64,000 nt of DNA from Streptomyces akebiae (GCF_019599145.1 NZ_CP080647.1:5332001-5396000), one strand, 5' to 3'; positions 8,822 through 18,128 are shown, numbered from the stretch's first letter. Notes: a model not told the origin generated them from the letters alone. Numbers and translations: made by a program.

Positions 8822-9619
8822 ATGCCGCCCGCCAGGAAACGCCCCCGCGCCTACGACCCCGCCAAGACCCGCAAGGCCGTCCTGGCCCAGTTCGGGCACG
8901 TTCGGGGGGCCGTGGGCGCCCTCACCGACGAGCAGCTCGCGCTGCCGACCCGGCTCGGCGCGTGGACGGTCCGGGACCTGGCCGCGCACCTCACCATGGC
9001 CGTGGAGAGCGTCCCCCGTGCCCTGGCACGCCCCGAGCCCCCGAAGGCCGAGCTGAACGCGCTCGACTACGCCTCCGCGACCGCCGCCCACGCCGGTGCC
9101 GTCGCCGAGGGCAGCCACGGCCTGGCGGAGGCCACCCCGGACCTCGTCGCCCTCTACGCCGGCGTGGAGCAGCGGATCACCGACGCCCTCGCCGCCACCC
9201 CGCAGGGCCGGATCATCGACACCCGCGCCGGCGGCATGCTGCTCGACGACTACCTCCTCACCCGCGCCATCGAGCTCGTCGTCCACACCGACGACCTGAA
9301 CGCCGCCGTCCCCGCCCTCGACGTCCCGTACGACCGGCACGCCCTCGCCACCTGTGTACGGCTGCTCGCCGACACCCTCGCCGCGCGGGCGCCCGGCGGC
9401 TCGACGGAGGTGCGGATCCCGCCGTACGCCGTCGTGCAGTGCGTGGAGGGGCCCAGGCACACCCGGGGCACCCCGCCGAACGTCGTCGAGACCGATCCGC
9501 TGACCTGGATCCGGCTCGCGACCGGCCGTGTGGAGTGGGGCGCCGCGCTGGAGGAGGCCGAGGTCAGCGCGAGCGGCGAGCGGGCGGACCTGAGCGGGCT
9601 GCTGCCCCTGATGCGCTGA
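8822..9619 (+). CDS. Maleylpyruvate isomerase family mycothiol-dependent protein
   Basis: The 265-residue protein has an N-terminal DinB-like four-helix domain (about residues 20-170). Segments are RLGAWTVRDLAAHLTMAVES, a typical MDMPI/TIGR03083 signature with the metal-ligand-like His, and LLDDYLLTRAIELVVHTDDL, which supplies further His/Asp ligands. The C-terminal half (LTWIRLATGRVEWG) resembles the SCP2-like sterol-carrier fold that often follows this domain. Members use mycothiol in place of glutathione, but most, including this one, have no assigned substrate. The start at 8822 fits the family N-terminus. It is monocistronic, with upstream DNA shared with the divergent Uma2 pseudogene. 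Confidence 0.85.
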   Translation: MPPARKRPRAYDPAKTRKAVLAQFGHVRGAVGALTDEQLALPTRLGAWTVRDLAAHLTMAVESVPRALARPEPPKAELNALDYASATAAHAGAVAEGSHGLAEATPDLVALYAGVEQRITDALAATPQGRIIDTRAGGMLLDDYLLTRAIELVVHTDDLNAAVPALDVPYDRHALATCVRLLADTLAARAPGGSTEVRIPPYAVVQCVEGPRHTRGTPPNVVETDPLTWIRLATGRVEWGAALEEAEVSASGERADLSGLLPLMR

Positions 9620-9685
9620 CACCATGACCGGGGCCCGCCGGACAACCCGGTGGAACCACCCACGGACCCCACCCGTCCCACCGCC

Positions 9686-10504
9686 ATGGACAAGCGACTG
9701 ACCCTCACCGCCCTGGCCCTGCTTCCGCTCCCGCTGCTCGCGGCCTGCGGCAACGAGTCGGCCGGCGACTCCGGCAGCGGCAACGTCGGCTCGGCCGCCA
9801 CGAAGTCCTCGGTCACCGGCGTCCGCTGGAAGGTCGACAGCCTGACCGTGGGCGGAAAGACCGAGCAGGCCCCCGACAGCGCCTATCTGAAGATCGCCGA
9901 CAACGGCGAGGTCGACGGCAACTACGGCTGCAACACCTTCGGCTCCACCGCCGCCTTCAAGGCCGACGGCATCGACTTCGAGACCGCCCGGTCCACGGAG
10001 ATGGCCTGCGGCGACGCCCCGATGAAGTTCGAGAAGAGCTTCGCCCGCGCCCTCGACACCGAGAGGTTCACGGCCGAGACGACCGACGACGGCAAGCTCA
10101 CCCTCACCAGCGGCGACGGAGACACCGTCGAGCTGACCGAGGAGAAGCCCGCGGAGCTGTACGGCACCACGTGGCGGATCGACTCCCTCGTGGACCACGA
10201 CGTCGCCACCTCGCTCCCCGAGGCCGCCCGGGGCAAGGCCTGGTTCACCCTCGACAAGAAGGCGGGCACCCTGAGCGGAAGCGTCGGCTGCAACGACATC
10301 TCCGCGAAGGCGACGGTGAGCGAGGACGAGATCACCCTCGGCAACCCGCGGACCACTCGTAAGATGTGCTCCGACTCACTCATGGCCGCCGAACGCAGCC
10401 TCCTGGAGCTCTTCAAGGGCACGGTGGAGTATCGGATCGATCACCGCAGTATCACGCTGACCAGCGAAAACGACGCGGGTGTCGGAGCCGTCGCCGACAA
10501 GTGA
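9686..10504 (+). CDS. META-domain lipoprotein
   Basis: The 272-residue exported lipoprotein has signal peptide MDKRLTLTALALLPLPLLAAC, with the lipobox LAAC placing the lipidated Cys at residue 21, then a Gly/Ser linker. Two META (HslJ-like) domains follow. The first contains SVTGVRWKVDSLTVGGK and NYGCNTFGSTA; the second contains LYGTTWRIDSL, SVGCNDISA and TTRKMCSDSLMAAE. Each has the paired cysteines characteristic of the fold. It should sit on the outer face of the membrane, and its function is unknown. The ATG at 9686 is chosen because the signal peptide begins there. It lies 85 bp before purF and is not obviously coupled to it. Confidence 0.88.
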   Translation: MDKRLTLTALALLPLPLLAACGNESAGDSGSGNVGSAATKSSVTGVRWKVDSLTVGGKTEQAPDSAYLKIADNGEVDGNYGCNTFGSTAAFKADGIDFETARSTEMACGDAPMKFEKSFARALDTERFTAETTDDGKLTLTSGDGDTVELTEEKPAELYGTTWRIDSLVDHDVATSLPEAARGKAWFTLDKKAGTLSGSVGCNDISAKATVSEDEITLGNPRTTRKMCSDSLMAAERSLLELFKGTVEYRIDHRSITLTSENDAGVGAVADK

Positions 10505-10588
10505 CGTGCGACGACCCGCAGTCGGGGACCGGGGCGGGCGAGATCACCGGATTCGGACCGGTGCGCGATCTCGCCTACACTCGGTGGC

Positions 10589-12115
10589 GTGCCACGTGGT
10601 GACGGACGACTCAACCACGACCTTCTCCCCGGCGAGAAAGGCCCCCAGGACGCTTGCGGCGTCTTCGGTGTCTGGGCTCCGGGTGAAGAGGTCGCGAAGC
10701 TCACTTACTTCGGGCTCTACGCCCTCCAGCATCGGGGCCAGGAATCCGCGGGTATCGCGGTCAGCAACGGCTCCCAGATCCTCGTCTTCAAGGACATGGG
10801 CCTCGTTTCCCAGGTCTTCGACGAGACCTCGCTCGGTTCCCTCCAGGGTCACATCGCGGTCGGTCACGCCCGCTACTCGACCACCGGCGCCTCCGTCTGG
10901 GAGAACGCCCAGCCCACGTTCCGTGCGACCGCGCACGGCTCCATCGCCCTCGGCCACAACGGCAACCTGGTCAACACGGCCCAGCTCGCCGAAATGGTCG
11001 CCGACCTGCCCAAGCAGGAGGGCCGTACGCCGCGTGTCGCGGCCACCAACGACACCGATCTGCTCACCGCGCTCCTCGCGGCCCAGGTCGACGAGGACGG
11101 CAAGCCGCTGACCATCGAGGAGGCCGCACACACGGTCCTCCCGCAGGTGCGCGGCGCCTTCTCCCTCGTCTTCATGGACGAGCACACCCTCTACGCCGCC
11201 CGCGACCCGCAGGGCATCCGTCCGCTGGTCCTCGGCCGGCTGGAGCGCGGCTGGGTCGTCGCCTCCGAGTCCGCCGCCCTCGACATCTGCGGTGCCGCCT
11301 ACGTCCGGGAGATAGAGCCGGGCGAGTTCATCGCCATCGACGAGAACGGTCTGCGCAGCTCCCGATTCGCGGACGCGAAGCCCAAGGGCTGTGTCTTCGA
11401 GTATGTGTACCTGGCCCGCCCGGACACCGACATCGCCGGTCGGAACGTGTACCTCTCCCGCGTGGAGATGGGTCGCAAGCTGGCCAAGGAAGCCCCTGTC
11501 GAGGCCGACCTGGTCATAGCGACCCCGGAATCCGGCACCCCGGCCGCCATCGGCTACGCGGAGGCCTCGGGCATCCCGTTCGGTGCGGGTCTGGTGAAGA
11601 ACGCGTACGTCGGACGTACGTTCATCCAGCCCTCCCAGACGATCCGCCAGCTCGGTATCCGGCTGAAGCTGAACCCGCTCAAGGAAGTCATCAAGGGCAA
11701 GCGTCTGGTGGTCGTCGACGACTCGATCGTCCGCGGCAACACCCAGCGCGCGCTGGTCCGGATGCTCCGCGAGGCGGGCGCCGCCGAGGTCCACATCCGG
11801 ATCTCGTCCCCGCCCGTGAAGTGGCCCTGCTTCTTCGGCATCGACTTCGCCACCCGCGCCGAGCTCATCGCCAACGGCATGACGATCGACGAGATCGGCA
11901 CCTCGCTGGGCGCCGACTCCCTGGCGTACATCTCCATCGACGGCATGATCGAGGCGACCACCATCGCCAAGCCGAACCTCTGCCGGGCCTGCTTCGACGG
12001 CGAGTACCCGATGGAGCTGCCGGACCCCGAGCTGCTCGGCAAGCAGCTCCTGGAGACCGAGCTGGCAGCAGGGCCCGCCGCCACGGCCGCGGCCGACGCG
12101 ATCCGTCGCCCGTAA
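10589..12115 (+). CDS. purF: Amidophosphoribosyltransferase PurF
   Basis: PurF performs the first committed step of purine synthesis, PRPP + glutamine to phosphoribosylamine. The 508-residue protein has a short propeptide (residues 1-22) removed to expose the N-terminal nucleophile Cys23 in DACGVFGVWAP. The Ntn-glutaminase domain includes FGLYALQHRGQESAG and VGHARYSTTG. The phosphoribosyltransferase domain has the PRPP loop RLVVVDDSIVRGNT. Cysteines in the C-terminal half (CVFEY, PPVKWPCFFG, NLCRACFDG) match the Fe-S cluster ligands of the Bacillus-type enzyme. It starts at GTG and is followed 67 bp later by purM, and the two are probably cotranscribed. Confidence 0.97.
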   Translation: MPRGDGRLNHDLLPGEKGPQDACGVFGVWAPGEEVAKLTYFGLYALQHRGQESAGIAVSNGSQILVFKDMGLVSQVFDETSLGSLQGHIAVGHARYSTTGASVWENAQPTFRATAHGSIALGHNGNLVNTAQLAEMVADLPKQEGRTPRVAATNDTDLLTALLAAQVDEDGKPLTIEEAAHTVLPQVRGAFSLVFMDEHTLYAARDPQGIRPLVLGRLERGWVVASESAALDICGAAYVREIEPGEFIAIDENGLRSSRFADAKPKGCVFEYVYLARPDTDIAGRNVYLSRVEMGRKLAKEAPVEADLVIATPESGTPAAIGYAEASGIPFGAGLVKNAYVGRTFIQPSQTIRQLGIRLKLNPLKEVIKGKRLVVVDDSIVRGNTQRALVRMLREAGAAEVHIRISSPPVKWPCFFGIDFATRAELIANGMTIDEIGTSLGADSLAYISIDGMIEATTIAKPNLCRACFDGEYPMELPDPELLGKQLLETELAAGPAATAAADAIRRP

Positions 12116-12182
12116 GACAGCCCGTAGACAGCGGGTAACACCTGCTTACCTGCCGCAGGACGACACGAAAGTTCTCACCGTC

Positions 12183-13253
12183 ATGTCTGAGACAACTGGT
12201 GCCAGCTACGCAGCCGCGGGCGTCGACATCGAGGCGGGCGACCGCGCCGTAGAGCTGATGAAGGAGTGGGTGAAGAAGACGCAGCGCCCCGAGGTCCTCG
12301 GCGGCCTCGGCGGTTTCGCCGGTCTCTTCGACGCCTCCGCCCTCAAGCGCTACGAGCGTCCGCTGCTCGCCTCCGCCACGGACGGCGTCGGTACGAAGGT
12401 CGACATCGCGCGTCAGCTGGGCGTGTACGACACCATCGGCCACGACCTGGTCGCCATGGTGATGGACGACATCGTGGTCTGCGGCGCCGAACCGCTGTTC
12501 ATGACCGACTACATCTGCGTCGGCAAGGTCCACCCCGAGCGGGTCGCCGCCATCGTCAAGGGCATCGCCGAGGGCTGTGTGCTCGCCGGCTGCGCCCTCG
12601 TCGGCGGCGAGACCGCCGAGCACCCCGGCCTGCTCGGCCCGGACGACTTCGATGTCGCCGGCGCCGGCACGGGCGTGGTCGAGGCCGAACGTCTGCTCGG
12701 CCCGGATCGTATCCGTACGGGTGACGCGGTGATCGCCATGGCGGCCTCCGGCCTTCACTCGAACGGGTACTCGCTCGTCCGCCACGTCCTGCTCAACCAG
12801 GCCGGTCTCTCCCTGGACGCGGAGATCGCCGAACTCGGCCGCACCCTCGGCGCGGAGCTCCTGGAGCCCACCAAGATCTACTCGCTGGACTGTCTGGCCC
12901 TCACCCGCACCACCGAGGTCCACGCCTTCAGCCACATCACCGGCGGCGGTCTGGCCGCCAACCTGGCCCGTGTGATCCCCGACACACTCCACGCCACGGT
13001 CGACCGCTCCACCTGGACCCCGGCCCCGATCTTCGACCTCGTGGGCACGACCGGTCAGGTCGAACGCCTGGAGCTGGAGAAGACCCTGAACATGGGCGTG
13101 GGCATGATCGCCATCGTCCCCGAGGAGTCGGCGGACGTGGCCCTGAACACCCTGGCGGACCGCGGAGTCGAGGCCTGGGTCGCGGGCGAGATCACCGACC
13201 GCGCCAGCCACGCCACGGGCGCGGAACTGGTGGGGGACTACGCACGAGGCTGA
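12183..13253 (+). CDS. purM: Phosphoribosylformylglycinamidine cyclo-ligase PurM
   Basis: The 356-residue AIR synthetase closes the imidazole ring of FGAM using ATP. Family segments are SYAAAGVDIEAGDRAVELM, LLASATDGVGTKVDIA, VAMVMDDIVVCGAEPLFMTD (metal/phosphate binding), GGETAEHPGLL, SGLHSNGYSLVR and ITGGGLAANLARV. The start ATG at 12183 follows a weak ribosome site. It forms the purF-purM pair, as in other actinobacteria, and is followed 11 bp later by a hairpin terminator. Confidence 0.97.
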   Translation: MSETTGASYAAAGVDIEAGDRAVELMKEWVKKTQRPEVLGGLGGFAGLFDASALKRYERPLLASATDGVGTKVDIARQLGVYDTIGHDLVAMVMDDIVVCGAEPLFMTDYICVGKVHPERVAAIVKGIAEGCVLAGCALVGGETAEHPGLLGPDDFDVAGAGTGVVEAERLLGPDRIRTGDAVIAMAASGLHSNGYSLVRHVLLNQAGLSLDAEIAELGRTLGAELLEPTKIYSLDCLALTRTTEVHAFSHITGGGLAANLARVIPDTLHATVDRSTWTPAPIFDLVGTTGQVERLELEKTLNMGVGMIAIVPEESADVALNTLADRGVEAWVAGEITDRASHATGAELVGDYARG

Positions 13254-13264
13254 ACGGCAGCAAG

Positions 13265-13299
13265 CCCCTGACGAGGGCCGATGGCCCGACCGTCAGGGG
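13265..13299 (+). terminator. Hairpin terminator after purM
   Basis: The inverted repeat CCCCTGACG / CGTCAGGGG flanks an inner GGGCC/GGCCC pairing, 11 bp after the purM stop. It runs directly into a Streptomyces-type dispersed repeat. Confidence 0.75.
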
Positions 13300-13320
13300 C
13301 GCGGGAAACTGCGCGAGCAA
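13296..13320 (+). repeat. Dispersed intergenic repeat, copy 1
   Basis: The GC-rich motif GGGGCGCGGG-AACTGCGCGA recurs in the same orientation at 17851-17874 with only small differences. From memory this word is scattered through Streptomyces intergenic regions, usually after genes and beside hairpins. Its function is unknown. Confidence 0.5.
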
Positions 13321-13457
13321 CCACCACCGCGACCCGGGGCCGCCGAAGTGTGGTGGACGCGAGCTATTGGGCGCCCCCGCTCAGAGCGGAGCGAAACCGC
13401 ACAAAACCCGGTCCGGCGGAGCAACCCTCCCGGACCGGGTCGAGCGCGGCTAGATCG

Positions 13458-13712
13458 TCAAGCGCCGCGACGATGAGAGGTCGGACCGGACTGGTCGTCC
13501 TCGTCGTCCTCATCGTCGTTGTAGAGATCCGCGTACTGGGCGTACGGGTCGTCCTCGTCCTCGTCATCCTCGAACGGCTCGCCGTTCGGCGGTTGGCTCG
13601 AAGTCGAAGCGCCCAGCTCGCTGGCCAGACGCGACAGGTCAGTCCCGCCGCTGTTGTACTTCAGCTGGCGGGCGACCTTCGTCTGCTTGGCCTTGGCCCG
13701 GCCGCGCCCCAT
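13458..13712 (-). CDS. DUF3073 family protein
   Basis: The 84-residue protein has a very basic, Lys/Arg/Gln-rich N-terminus (MGRGRAKAKQTKVARQLKY) and the segment GGTDLSRLASELG. A strongly acidic tail follows (EDDEDEDDPYAQ and DDEDDEDD). This charge layout is the DUF3073 pattern, conserved in actinobacteria. There is no enzyme motif, and nucleic-acid association is only a guess from the basic head. The ATG at 13712 is preferred to longer upstream starts because the family begins MGRGRAKAK. It is convergent with purM and downstream of vdh on the same strand, as I recall from other Streptomyces. Confidence 0.9.
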   Translation of the reverse strand: MGRGRAKAKQTKVARQLKYNSGGTDLSRLASELGASTSSQPPNGEPFEDDEDEDDPYAQYADLYNDDEDDEDDQSGPTSHRRGA

Positions 13713-14023
13713 GGCTCGACCCCCTCGGTGACGGGGCTCGACGGCCCCAGAGTCTTGACACGCGTTCATGATCTAGAACGGGCTCTCCGTGGAGAGACCG
13801 GTCCGTAGGGCTTCCACGGTACCTGAGCCCACGCCCATACGGTACGTCGCCCGCAGGACGTGCCCGTGCCCAGAACCTGCGAGGAGCCCTTTCCCCGCTG
13901 GTCAACGGTGATTTTAACCGTTTCTGGGCGGGCGACCCGCCGACGGAAGTGAGAGTTCTCTCTAAAGCCGCCGGCGGGTACCGCCGACGCCGCGCGAAAG
14001 CCGCACGACGTCTTCCCCGAGGG
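13713..14023. other. Intergenic region between vdh and the DUF3073 gene
   Basis: The 311 bp hold the 3' flank of vdh and the promoter side of the DUF3073 gene. An inverted repeat AACGGT / ACCGTT with a 7-base AT-rich loop lies at 13904-13922, and a GC-rich hairpin around 13924-13980 may terminate vdh. No ORF was supported. Confidence 0.4.
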
Positions 14024-15118
14024 TCAGCGACCGCGTGACGCGGCCGCCTCGTGCATCCGCTGCTCGGCGATCCGGTCGGCCGCGGCGGCTGGCGGAATAC
14101 CATCCATCTTCGCACGTGCGAAGATCGCCAGAGTGGTGTCGAAGATCTGCGCGGCCTTCGCCCTGCACCGCTCGAAGTCGAACCCGTGGAGCTCGTCGGC
14201 GACCTGGATGACCCCGCCGGCGTTCACCACGTAGTCCGGCGCGTAGAGGATCCCGCGGTCGGCGAGGTCCTTCTCGACGCCGGGGTGCGCGAGCTGGTTG
14301 TTGGCCGCGCCGCACACCACCTTGGCGCTCAGGACGGGCACGGAGTCGTCGTCGAGGGCCCCGCCGAGCGCGCAGGGGGCGTAGACGTCGAGCCCCTCGG
14401 TCCGGATGAGCACGTCGGTGTGCGCGACGGCGCGGACCCCTTCCGGATGCCGTTCGAGGATGCGCCGTACGGCGTCCTCGCGCACGTCCGTGATCACGAC
14501 CTGGGCGCCCTCGGCCCGCAGATGCTCCACGAGGTGGTGGCCGACCTTGCCGACGCCCGCGACACCGACCGTGCGGTCCCGCAGCGACGGATCGCCCCAC
14601 AGGTGCTGGGCGGAGGCCCGCATTCCCTGGTAGACGCCGAAGGCGGTGAGGACGGACGAGTCTCCGGCGCCGCCGTTCTCGGGGGACCGGCCGGTCGTCC
14701 AGCGGCACTCGCGCGCCACGACGTCCATGTCGGCGACGTAGGTGCCGACGTCGCACGCGGTCACGTACCGGCCGCCGAGGGAGGCCACGAACCGTCCGTA
14801 GGCGAGCAGCAGTTCCTCGCTCTTGATCCGGTCGGGGTCGCCGATGATCACGGCCTTGCCGCCGCCGTGGTCGAGACCGGCCATGGCGTTCTTGTACGAC
14901 ATGCCGCGCGCGAGGTTCAGGGCGTCGGCGACGGCCGCCGCCTCGGTCGCGTACGGGTAGAAGCGCGTGCCGCCGAGTGCGGGGCCCAGCGCGGTGGAGT
15001 GGATGGCGATGACGGCCTTGAGGCCGCTGGCCCGGTCCTGGCAGAGCACGACTTGCTCGTGACCGCCCTGGTCCGAGTGGAACAGGGTGTGCAGGACGCC
15101 GTCAGATACTTCGGTCAC
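14024..15118 (-). CDS. vdh: Valine (branched-chain amino acid) dehydrogenase
   Basis: The 364-residue NAD-dependent Glu/Leu/Phe/Val dehydrogenase oxidatively deaminates L-valine and related amino acids. It feeds branched acyl-CoA pools used for fatty acids and polyketides. The catalytic Lys region is [20 protein letters not shown] with the preceding GGTRFYPYA, the NAD-binding Rossmann glycines are in [13 protein letters not shown], and [16 protein letters not shown] is the family signature. The GTG at 15118 ([10 protein letters not shown]) gives the same length as the S. coelicolor enzyme as I recall it; longer upstream frames lack support. It is divergent from the hypothetical gene at 15342. 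Confidence 0.95.
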   Translation of the reverse strand: MTEVSDGVLHTLFHSDQGGHEQVVLCQDRASGLKAVIAIHSTALGPALGGTRFYPYATEAAAVADALNLARGMSYKNAMAGLDHGGGKAVIIGDPDRIKSEELLLAYGRFVASLGGRYVTACDVGTYVADMDVVARECRWTTGRSPENGGAGDSSVLTAFGVYQGMRASAQHLWGDPSLRDRTVGVAGVGKVGHHLVEHLRAEGAQVVITDVREDAVRRILERHPEGVRAVAHTDVLIRTEGLDVYAPCALGGALDDDSVPVLSAKVVCGAANNQLAHPGVEKDLADRGILYAPDYVVNAGGVIQVADELHGFDFERCRAKAAQIFDTTLAIFARAKMDGIPPAAAADRIAEQRMHEAAASRGR

Positions 15119-15341
15119 TGTGGTGACTCCTGGGTAAGAAGCGGCGGTTGGTGACAGGCTCCCGTACGGGTGGCGGGGTCTGTGAGCATGAGAGTAGAGC
15201 CTGCGTCCGCCGTACAGCGGCGCAGCCTCAGGATCACCCCCCGGCCGGAGTACGGACGTGGTGCGATCCGCACAGTTTTCCGGCCCGCCCGTGTGCGGGT
15301 TCGGCAGGTTTCCCCGGTAGCAGCCGGGGGAGGGAGCAGGC

Positions 15342-16199
15342 GTGCCCAAGGTGTCCTCGGTGATCGTCCCGTACGCGTCCTACCTCCGCGTGTACGAGCC
15401 GCTGGCGGCCTTCCCCGAGCCCGAGCGCGGCCACTGGGACCGCTACGCCCGGCGCCCCGACCGTCCCTCGTACCAGGACGAGCTGCGCCGCTCGCTGGCC
15501 GACCTGCTGCCGACCCCGCCGGTACCGGTGCCGGTGCACGAGAGCGACGACGCCTTCGTGCTGGAGGTCGACGGCGTGGTCTGCGTCTGTCCCTGGCGGA
15601 CCCGGCTGCGCGGCTGGCAGGCGCTCGGCGACCTGGCCGAGGAGCTGCCGGCCCCGGTCCTGGACGCGGTGCTGCCGCCGCTGGTGCGCCACCAGGCGAG
15701 CCAGGACTACGAGCGCTGGATGGCGGGCAACCCCGACGCCCGGCCCTGGATCCGCACCGCGACCTGGCATGTGCCCCTGAACTGGTTCGTCCTCGTCTCG
15801 GACGAGGAGCGGACCTACGAGAAGGGGTCGGGGGAGGAGGGATCCGGCGAGATCTCGCCGGTGCTTCGCTATCGCACTCCCATGGTGCAGGCCCGGCGGC
15901 GCGTGGCCCGGGGCCTGCGGACCCTGCGGGAGGCCATCGACGAGGGGCCGCTCATCGACGGTCTCATCGACGTGGGCCGCTGGCTGGAGGAGTTCCATCC
16001 ACGCTCGCTCGTCGAGCTGGACTACGGCGGCCTCGTGCACGTCCTGCCGGCGGCCGAGCTGGACGGCGACCACTCCGCCGCCGACGTCGCCGAGGGCATC
16101 GAGGCCCTGCGCGCCGGGGACGGCCTCGCCGCCGGGGAGGCGTACGGGCGCCTCGTCGAGCGCTGGCGGGCCGTACGGGACCGGCGCTCGGCGAACTGA
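15342..16199 (+). CDS. Conserved Streptomyces hypothetical protein
   Basis: The 285-residue soluble protein starts [21 protein letters not shown] recognise no catalytic motif. It is rich in Arg, Glu and Trp, with long predicted helices (about residues 190-285) and the segment [22 protein letters not shown] recall a gene of this kind in the same place, between vdh and bldC, in other Streptomyces, so it is a core gene. The starting codon is a GTG close to a GGGAGGGAG ribosome site. Its neighbours suggest no specific pathway. Confidence 0.85.
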   Translation: MPKVSSVIVPYASYLRVYEPLAAFPEPERGHWDRYARRPDRPSYQDELRRSLADLLPTPPVPVPVHESDDAFVLEVDGVVCVCPWRTRLRGWQALGDLAEELPAPVLDAVLPPLVRHQASQDYERWMAGNPDARPWIRTATWHVPLNWFVLVSDEERTYEKGSGEEGSGEISPVLRYRTPMVQARRRVARGLRTLREAIDEGPLIDGLIDVGRWLEEFHPRSLVELDYGGLVHVLPAAELDGDHSAADVAEGIEALRAGDGLAAGEAYGRLVERWRAVRDRRSAN

Positions 16200-16819
16200 A
16201 CCGGGCCGAACCGGTTGAACCGGCTGAACCGGCTGAACCTCGTGTCCGTACTTGTGACTTGTGGGGCCGATGGGAAAAGGCTTTCCACGAAAGCCGAACC
16301 ATGGTGAACTGTCCACCCTTGACCCAAGCTTGACGCAACGCAGTGACCTGCGTGTGTCATCGTGGGACGTAGGTCCCGATCCGGGCTTTTGTGTCAAGAA
16401 GCCGCCAAGCGTGACGGATTGCACTTACGCGGGCCTTGCCTCTTACGCACCTCCTCGTGTCAAAATAGGACAAGGAGCCCGGGGGAGGCTCCTTCTGCCC
16501 ACGTATGGGTGGAATCTCAGCATTGCACGCTATTGGGGGGTCTCGTGACTCCTGCACGCCACTGTGACTGATCGTCACAGTGGCGTGACTGTCCGCTATG
16601 GCATGGTCCATCGGCATCCGTCGCTGATGAACACCTGGGAGGGCAATTCCATCGGTTTGGCCGACGCGGCTGGACGGATGGTGTAGTTGTAGTGCCGAGG
16701 ACAAGCCGTTCGTCCTATAACCGACTCGACTCGCGTCCGCCATTTCGGGCAACGCGGGTCAAGGTGCAGAATTTAGAGGAAAGAACCGAGAAGGTTCGGT
16801 TCTCCCGAGGAGGCCGCTC
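16200..16819 (+). promoter_or_regulatory. Long bldC upstream region with two hairpins
   Basis: About 620 bp have no supported ORF. Two hairpins stand out. AAGGAGCC/GGCTCCTT at 16472-16494 is probably a terminator for the upstream gene. A perfect 14-bp inverted repeat (CACGCCACTGTGAC, 4-base loop) lies at 16556-16587. AT-rich patches lie around 16455-16470 and 16765-16790. The length fits a developmentally regulated promoter or an unannotated small RNA, and the −10/−35 elements could not be fixed by eye. Confidence 0.5.
16208..16239 (+). repeat. 9-bp tandem repeat after the hypothetical gene
   Basis: Four near-identical copies of GAACCGG(C/T)T with a 9-bp period directly follow the stop codon at 16199. 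It is a simple repeat with no predicted function. Confidence 0.6.
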
Positions 16820-17026
16820 ATGACCGCTCGCACCCCTGATGCCGAGCCGCTGCTGACCCCGGCTGAGGTCGCCACCATGTTCCGCGTCGACCCCAAGACG
16901 GTCACGCGGTGGGCGAAGGCCGGCAAGCTCACGTCCATCCGCACGCTCGGCGGACACCGCCGTTACCGCGAGGCTGAGGTCCGCGCACTGCTCGCGGGCA
17001 TTCCGCAGCAGCGCAGCGAGGCCTGA
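16820..17026 (+). CDS. bldC: Developmental regulator BldC (MerR-like HTH)
   Basis: The 68-residue small MerR-like DNA-binding protein controls the timing of Streptomyces development. The whole protein is one winged-helix domain: LTPAEVATMFRVDPKTVTRW (helix-turn-helix), then AKAGKLTSIRTLGGHRRYRE, where the wing carries the Arg-His-Arg contact residues, and a short tail. The sequence agrees with S. coelicolor BldC essentially throughout, as far as I recall it. A clear ribosome site (GAGGAGG at about 16807) fixes the ATG. It is monocistronic, with long upstream DNA and a strong terminator 180 bp downstream. Confidence 0.97.
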   Translation: MTARTPDAEPLLTPAEVATMFRVDPKTVTRWAKAGKLTSIRTLGGHRRYREAEVRALLAGIPQQRSEA

Positions 17027-17557
17027 CAACCGCACAACAGGGCATTTCGGCTGGTCCCCCAATCGGCCGGAAGCCTGAAAGTACCGCTCAAGCAGCTTCA
17101 AGCGACGCGGGTTCTGCCCCAACAGATCCCACGCCCGAGCCATACAGAGCTTTCCGGGAGGCCCAGGCTTCCCGGGCATCGTCAGGCAAGCGCCAAGGGT
17201 GCGTCGTAGATCGCGCTGGACTCCGCCGGGTCCAGCGCGATCTTTTTTGTGCGCGGGACCAGGGGGAATCGATGGTTCCGGGTCGGTTCCGGGTCCGGAA
17301 GCGGCGGGTTGTGCGCGGGCTTGACGGACTCTGGGGAGGGGTGTCGGATCTCCTGTGCGGGACCCCGGGGGCTGGTGCAATTGCACATATTAAATTGACT
17401 AGTTGTAGGGGACTGGTAAGAACCGGCGATCCGAAAACTCGTTCAGTGACACCCGTCACATGCCGGGCTCCTTGTTACCTGAGCGGCATCTGCGGTAAAG
17501 GGGACGGGAGTTGAGCGTGACACACCCTTGCCGAGTGTTTTCCCTGCGGGACGCGTC
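17027..17557 (+). other. Gene-free stretch between bldC and the DUF6274 gene
   Basis: The 530 bp contain the bldC 3' region, a strong terminator at 17209-17247 and an AT-rich patch at about 17380-17410. The last part overlaps the 3' flank of the convergent DUF6274 gene. Open frames here lack ribosome sites and Streptomyces codon bias, so none is called. A small RNA between 17030 and 17247 is possible because the terminator is far from bldC. Confidence 0.4.
17209..17247 (+). terminator. Rho-independent terminator downstream of bldC
   Basis: A perfect 12-bp stem (GATCGCGCTGGA / TCCAGCGCGATC) with a 10-base loop is followed by a run of T, unusually classical for this GC-rich genome. Confidence 0.85.
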
Positions 17558-17749
17558 TCACGCCTTGGCGGGCGTCTCGTCCTCCGTGGGGTCCTCGGCG
17601 CCGTCCTCGCCGCCCGTGGGGTGCTCCGTCGCCAGCCGCAGCAGGCGGTGGCAGATCGGGCAGTGGCGGGTGAGATGGCGGTACGAGGAGGCGGCCGACA
17701 GGTGAGCACGGAGTAATGCGCGAGTCTCGTGCCGAGCGGACGCCGCCAT
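17558..17749 (-). CDS. DUF6274-like small protein
   Basis: The 63-residue protein starts MAASARHETRALLRAHLSAA. A His/Cys cluster (YRHLTRHCPICHRLLRLA) with CPICH suggests a single metal site or zinc knuckle. The acidic tail is GGEDGAEDPTEDETPAKA. The start is fixed by GGAGG seven bases upstream (GGAGGTGGCGT-ATG). From memory this is a small Streptomyces family named DUF6274. It is convergent with bldC and transcribed in the same direction as the tRNA-Asp gene behind it. The function is unknown. Confidence 0.75.
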   Translation of the reverse strand: MAASARHETRALLRAHLSAASSYRHLTRHCPICHRLLRLATEHPTGGEDGAEDPTEDETPAKA

Positions 17750-17850
17750 ACGCCACCTCCGTGGGTCTCTGGGCCCTGAATCTGAGGTACCGGCGGAATG
17801 TGACGCCGTCAACCCCCACGGCGCCGAGGGGAGGCCGCAGGCCCCTCCCG

Positions 17851-17874
17851 GGGGCGCGGCGAACTGCGCGACCA
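17851..17874 (+). repeat. Dispersed intergenic repeat, copy 2
   Basis: This is the second copy of the GGGGCGCGG-AACTGCGCGA word seen at 13296-13320, again in a gene-free stretch (17750-18009) that otherwise holds nothing recognisable. Confidence 0.45.
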
Positions 17875-18009
17875 GCCCCAGGCGCCCCGCGCACGCCCAA
17901 CGGCCCCGGCAGTCCGCGCTCTTGGGCGAACAGGGGGCGAAGGAACGCGGCTCCTGGGCGGGGGAGGGCGGATAGGGGCGGCGGGGCGCGTACCCGGCCG
18001 CCGTACAGC

Positions 18010-18046
18010 AAGAAGGCCCGCATCCCAGAGGGATGCGGGCCTTCTT
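18010..18046 (-). terminator. Hairpin terminator of tRNA-Asp
   Basis: A 17-bp perfect inverted repeat (AAGAAGGCCCGCATCCC and its complement, 3-base loop) lies 8 bp beyond the 3' end of the tRNA-Asp gene on the minus strand. Confidence 0.85.
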
Positions 18047-18053
18047 CGTCGTG

Positions 18054-18128
18054 CGGTCCTGACGGGATTTGAACCCGCGGCCTCCACCTTGACAGGGTGG
18101 CGAGCACTCCAAACTGCTCCACAGGACC
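18054..18128 (-). tRNA. tRNA-Asp (GTC), copy 1
   Basis: The 75-nt minus-strand tRNA has acceptor GGTCCTG/CAGGACC, discriminator G and anticodon loop CTGTCAA, giving GTC. The T arm is GCGGG-TTCAAAT-CCCGT. It is identical in its whole length, as far as compared, to the copy at 22473-22547. Confidence 0.96.
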
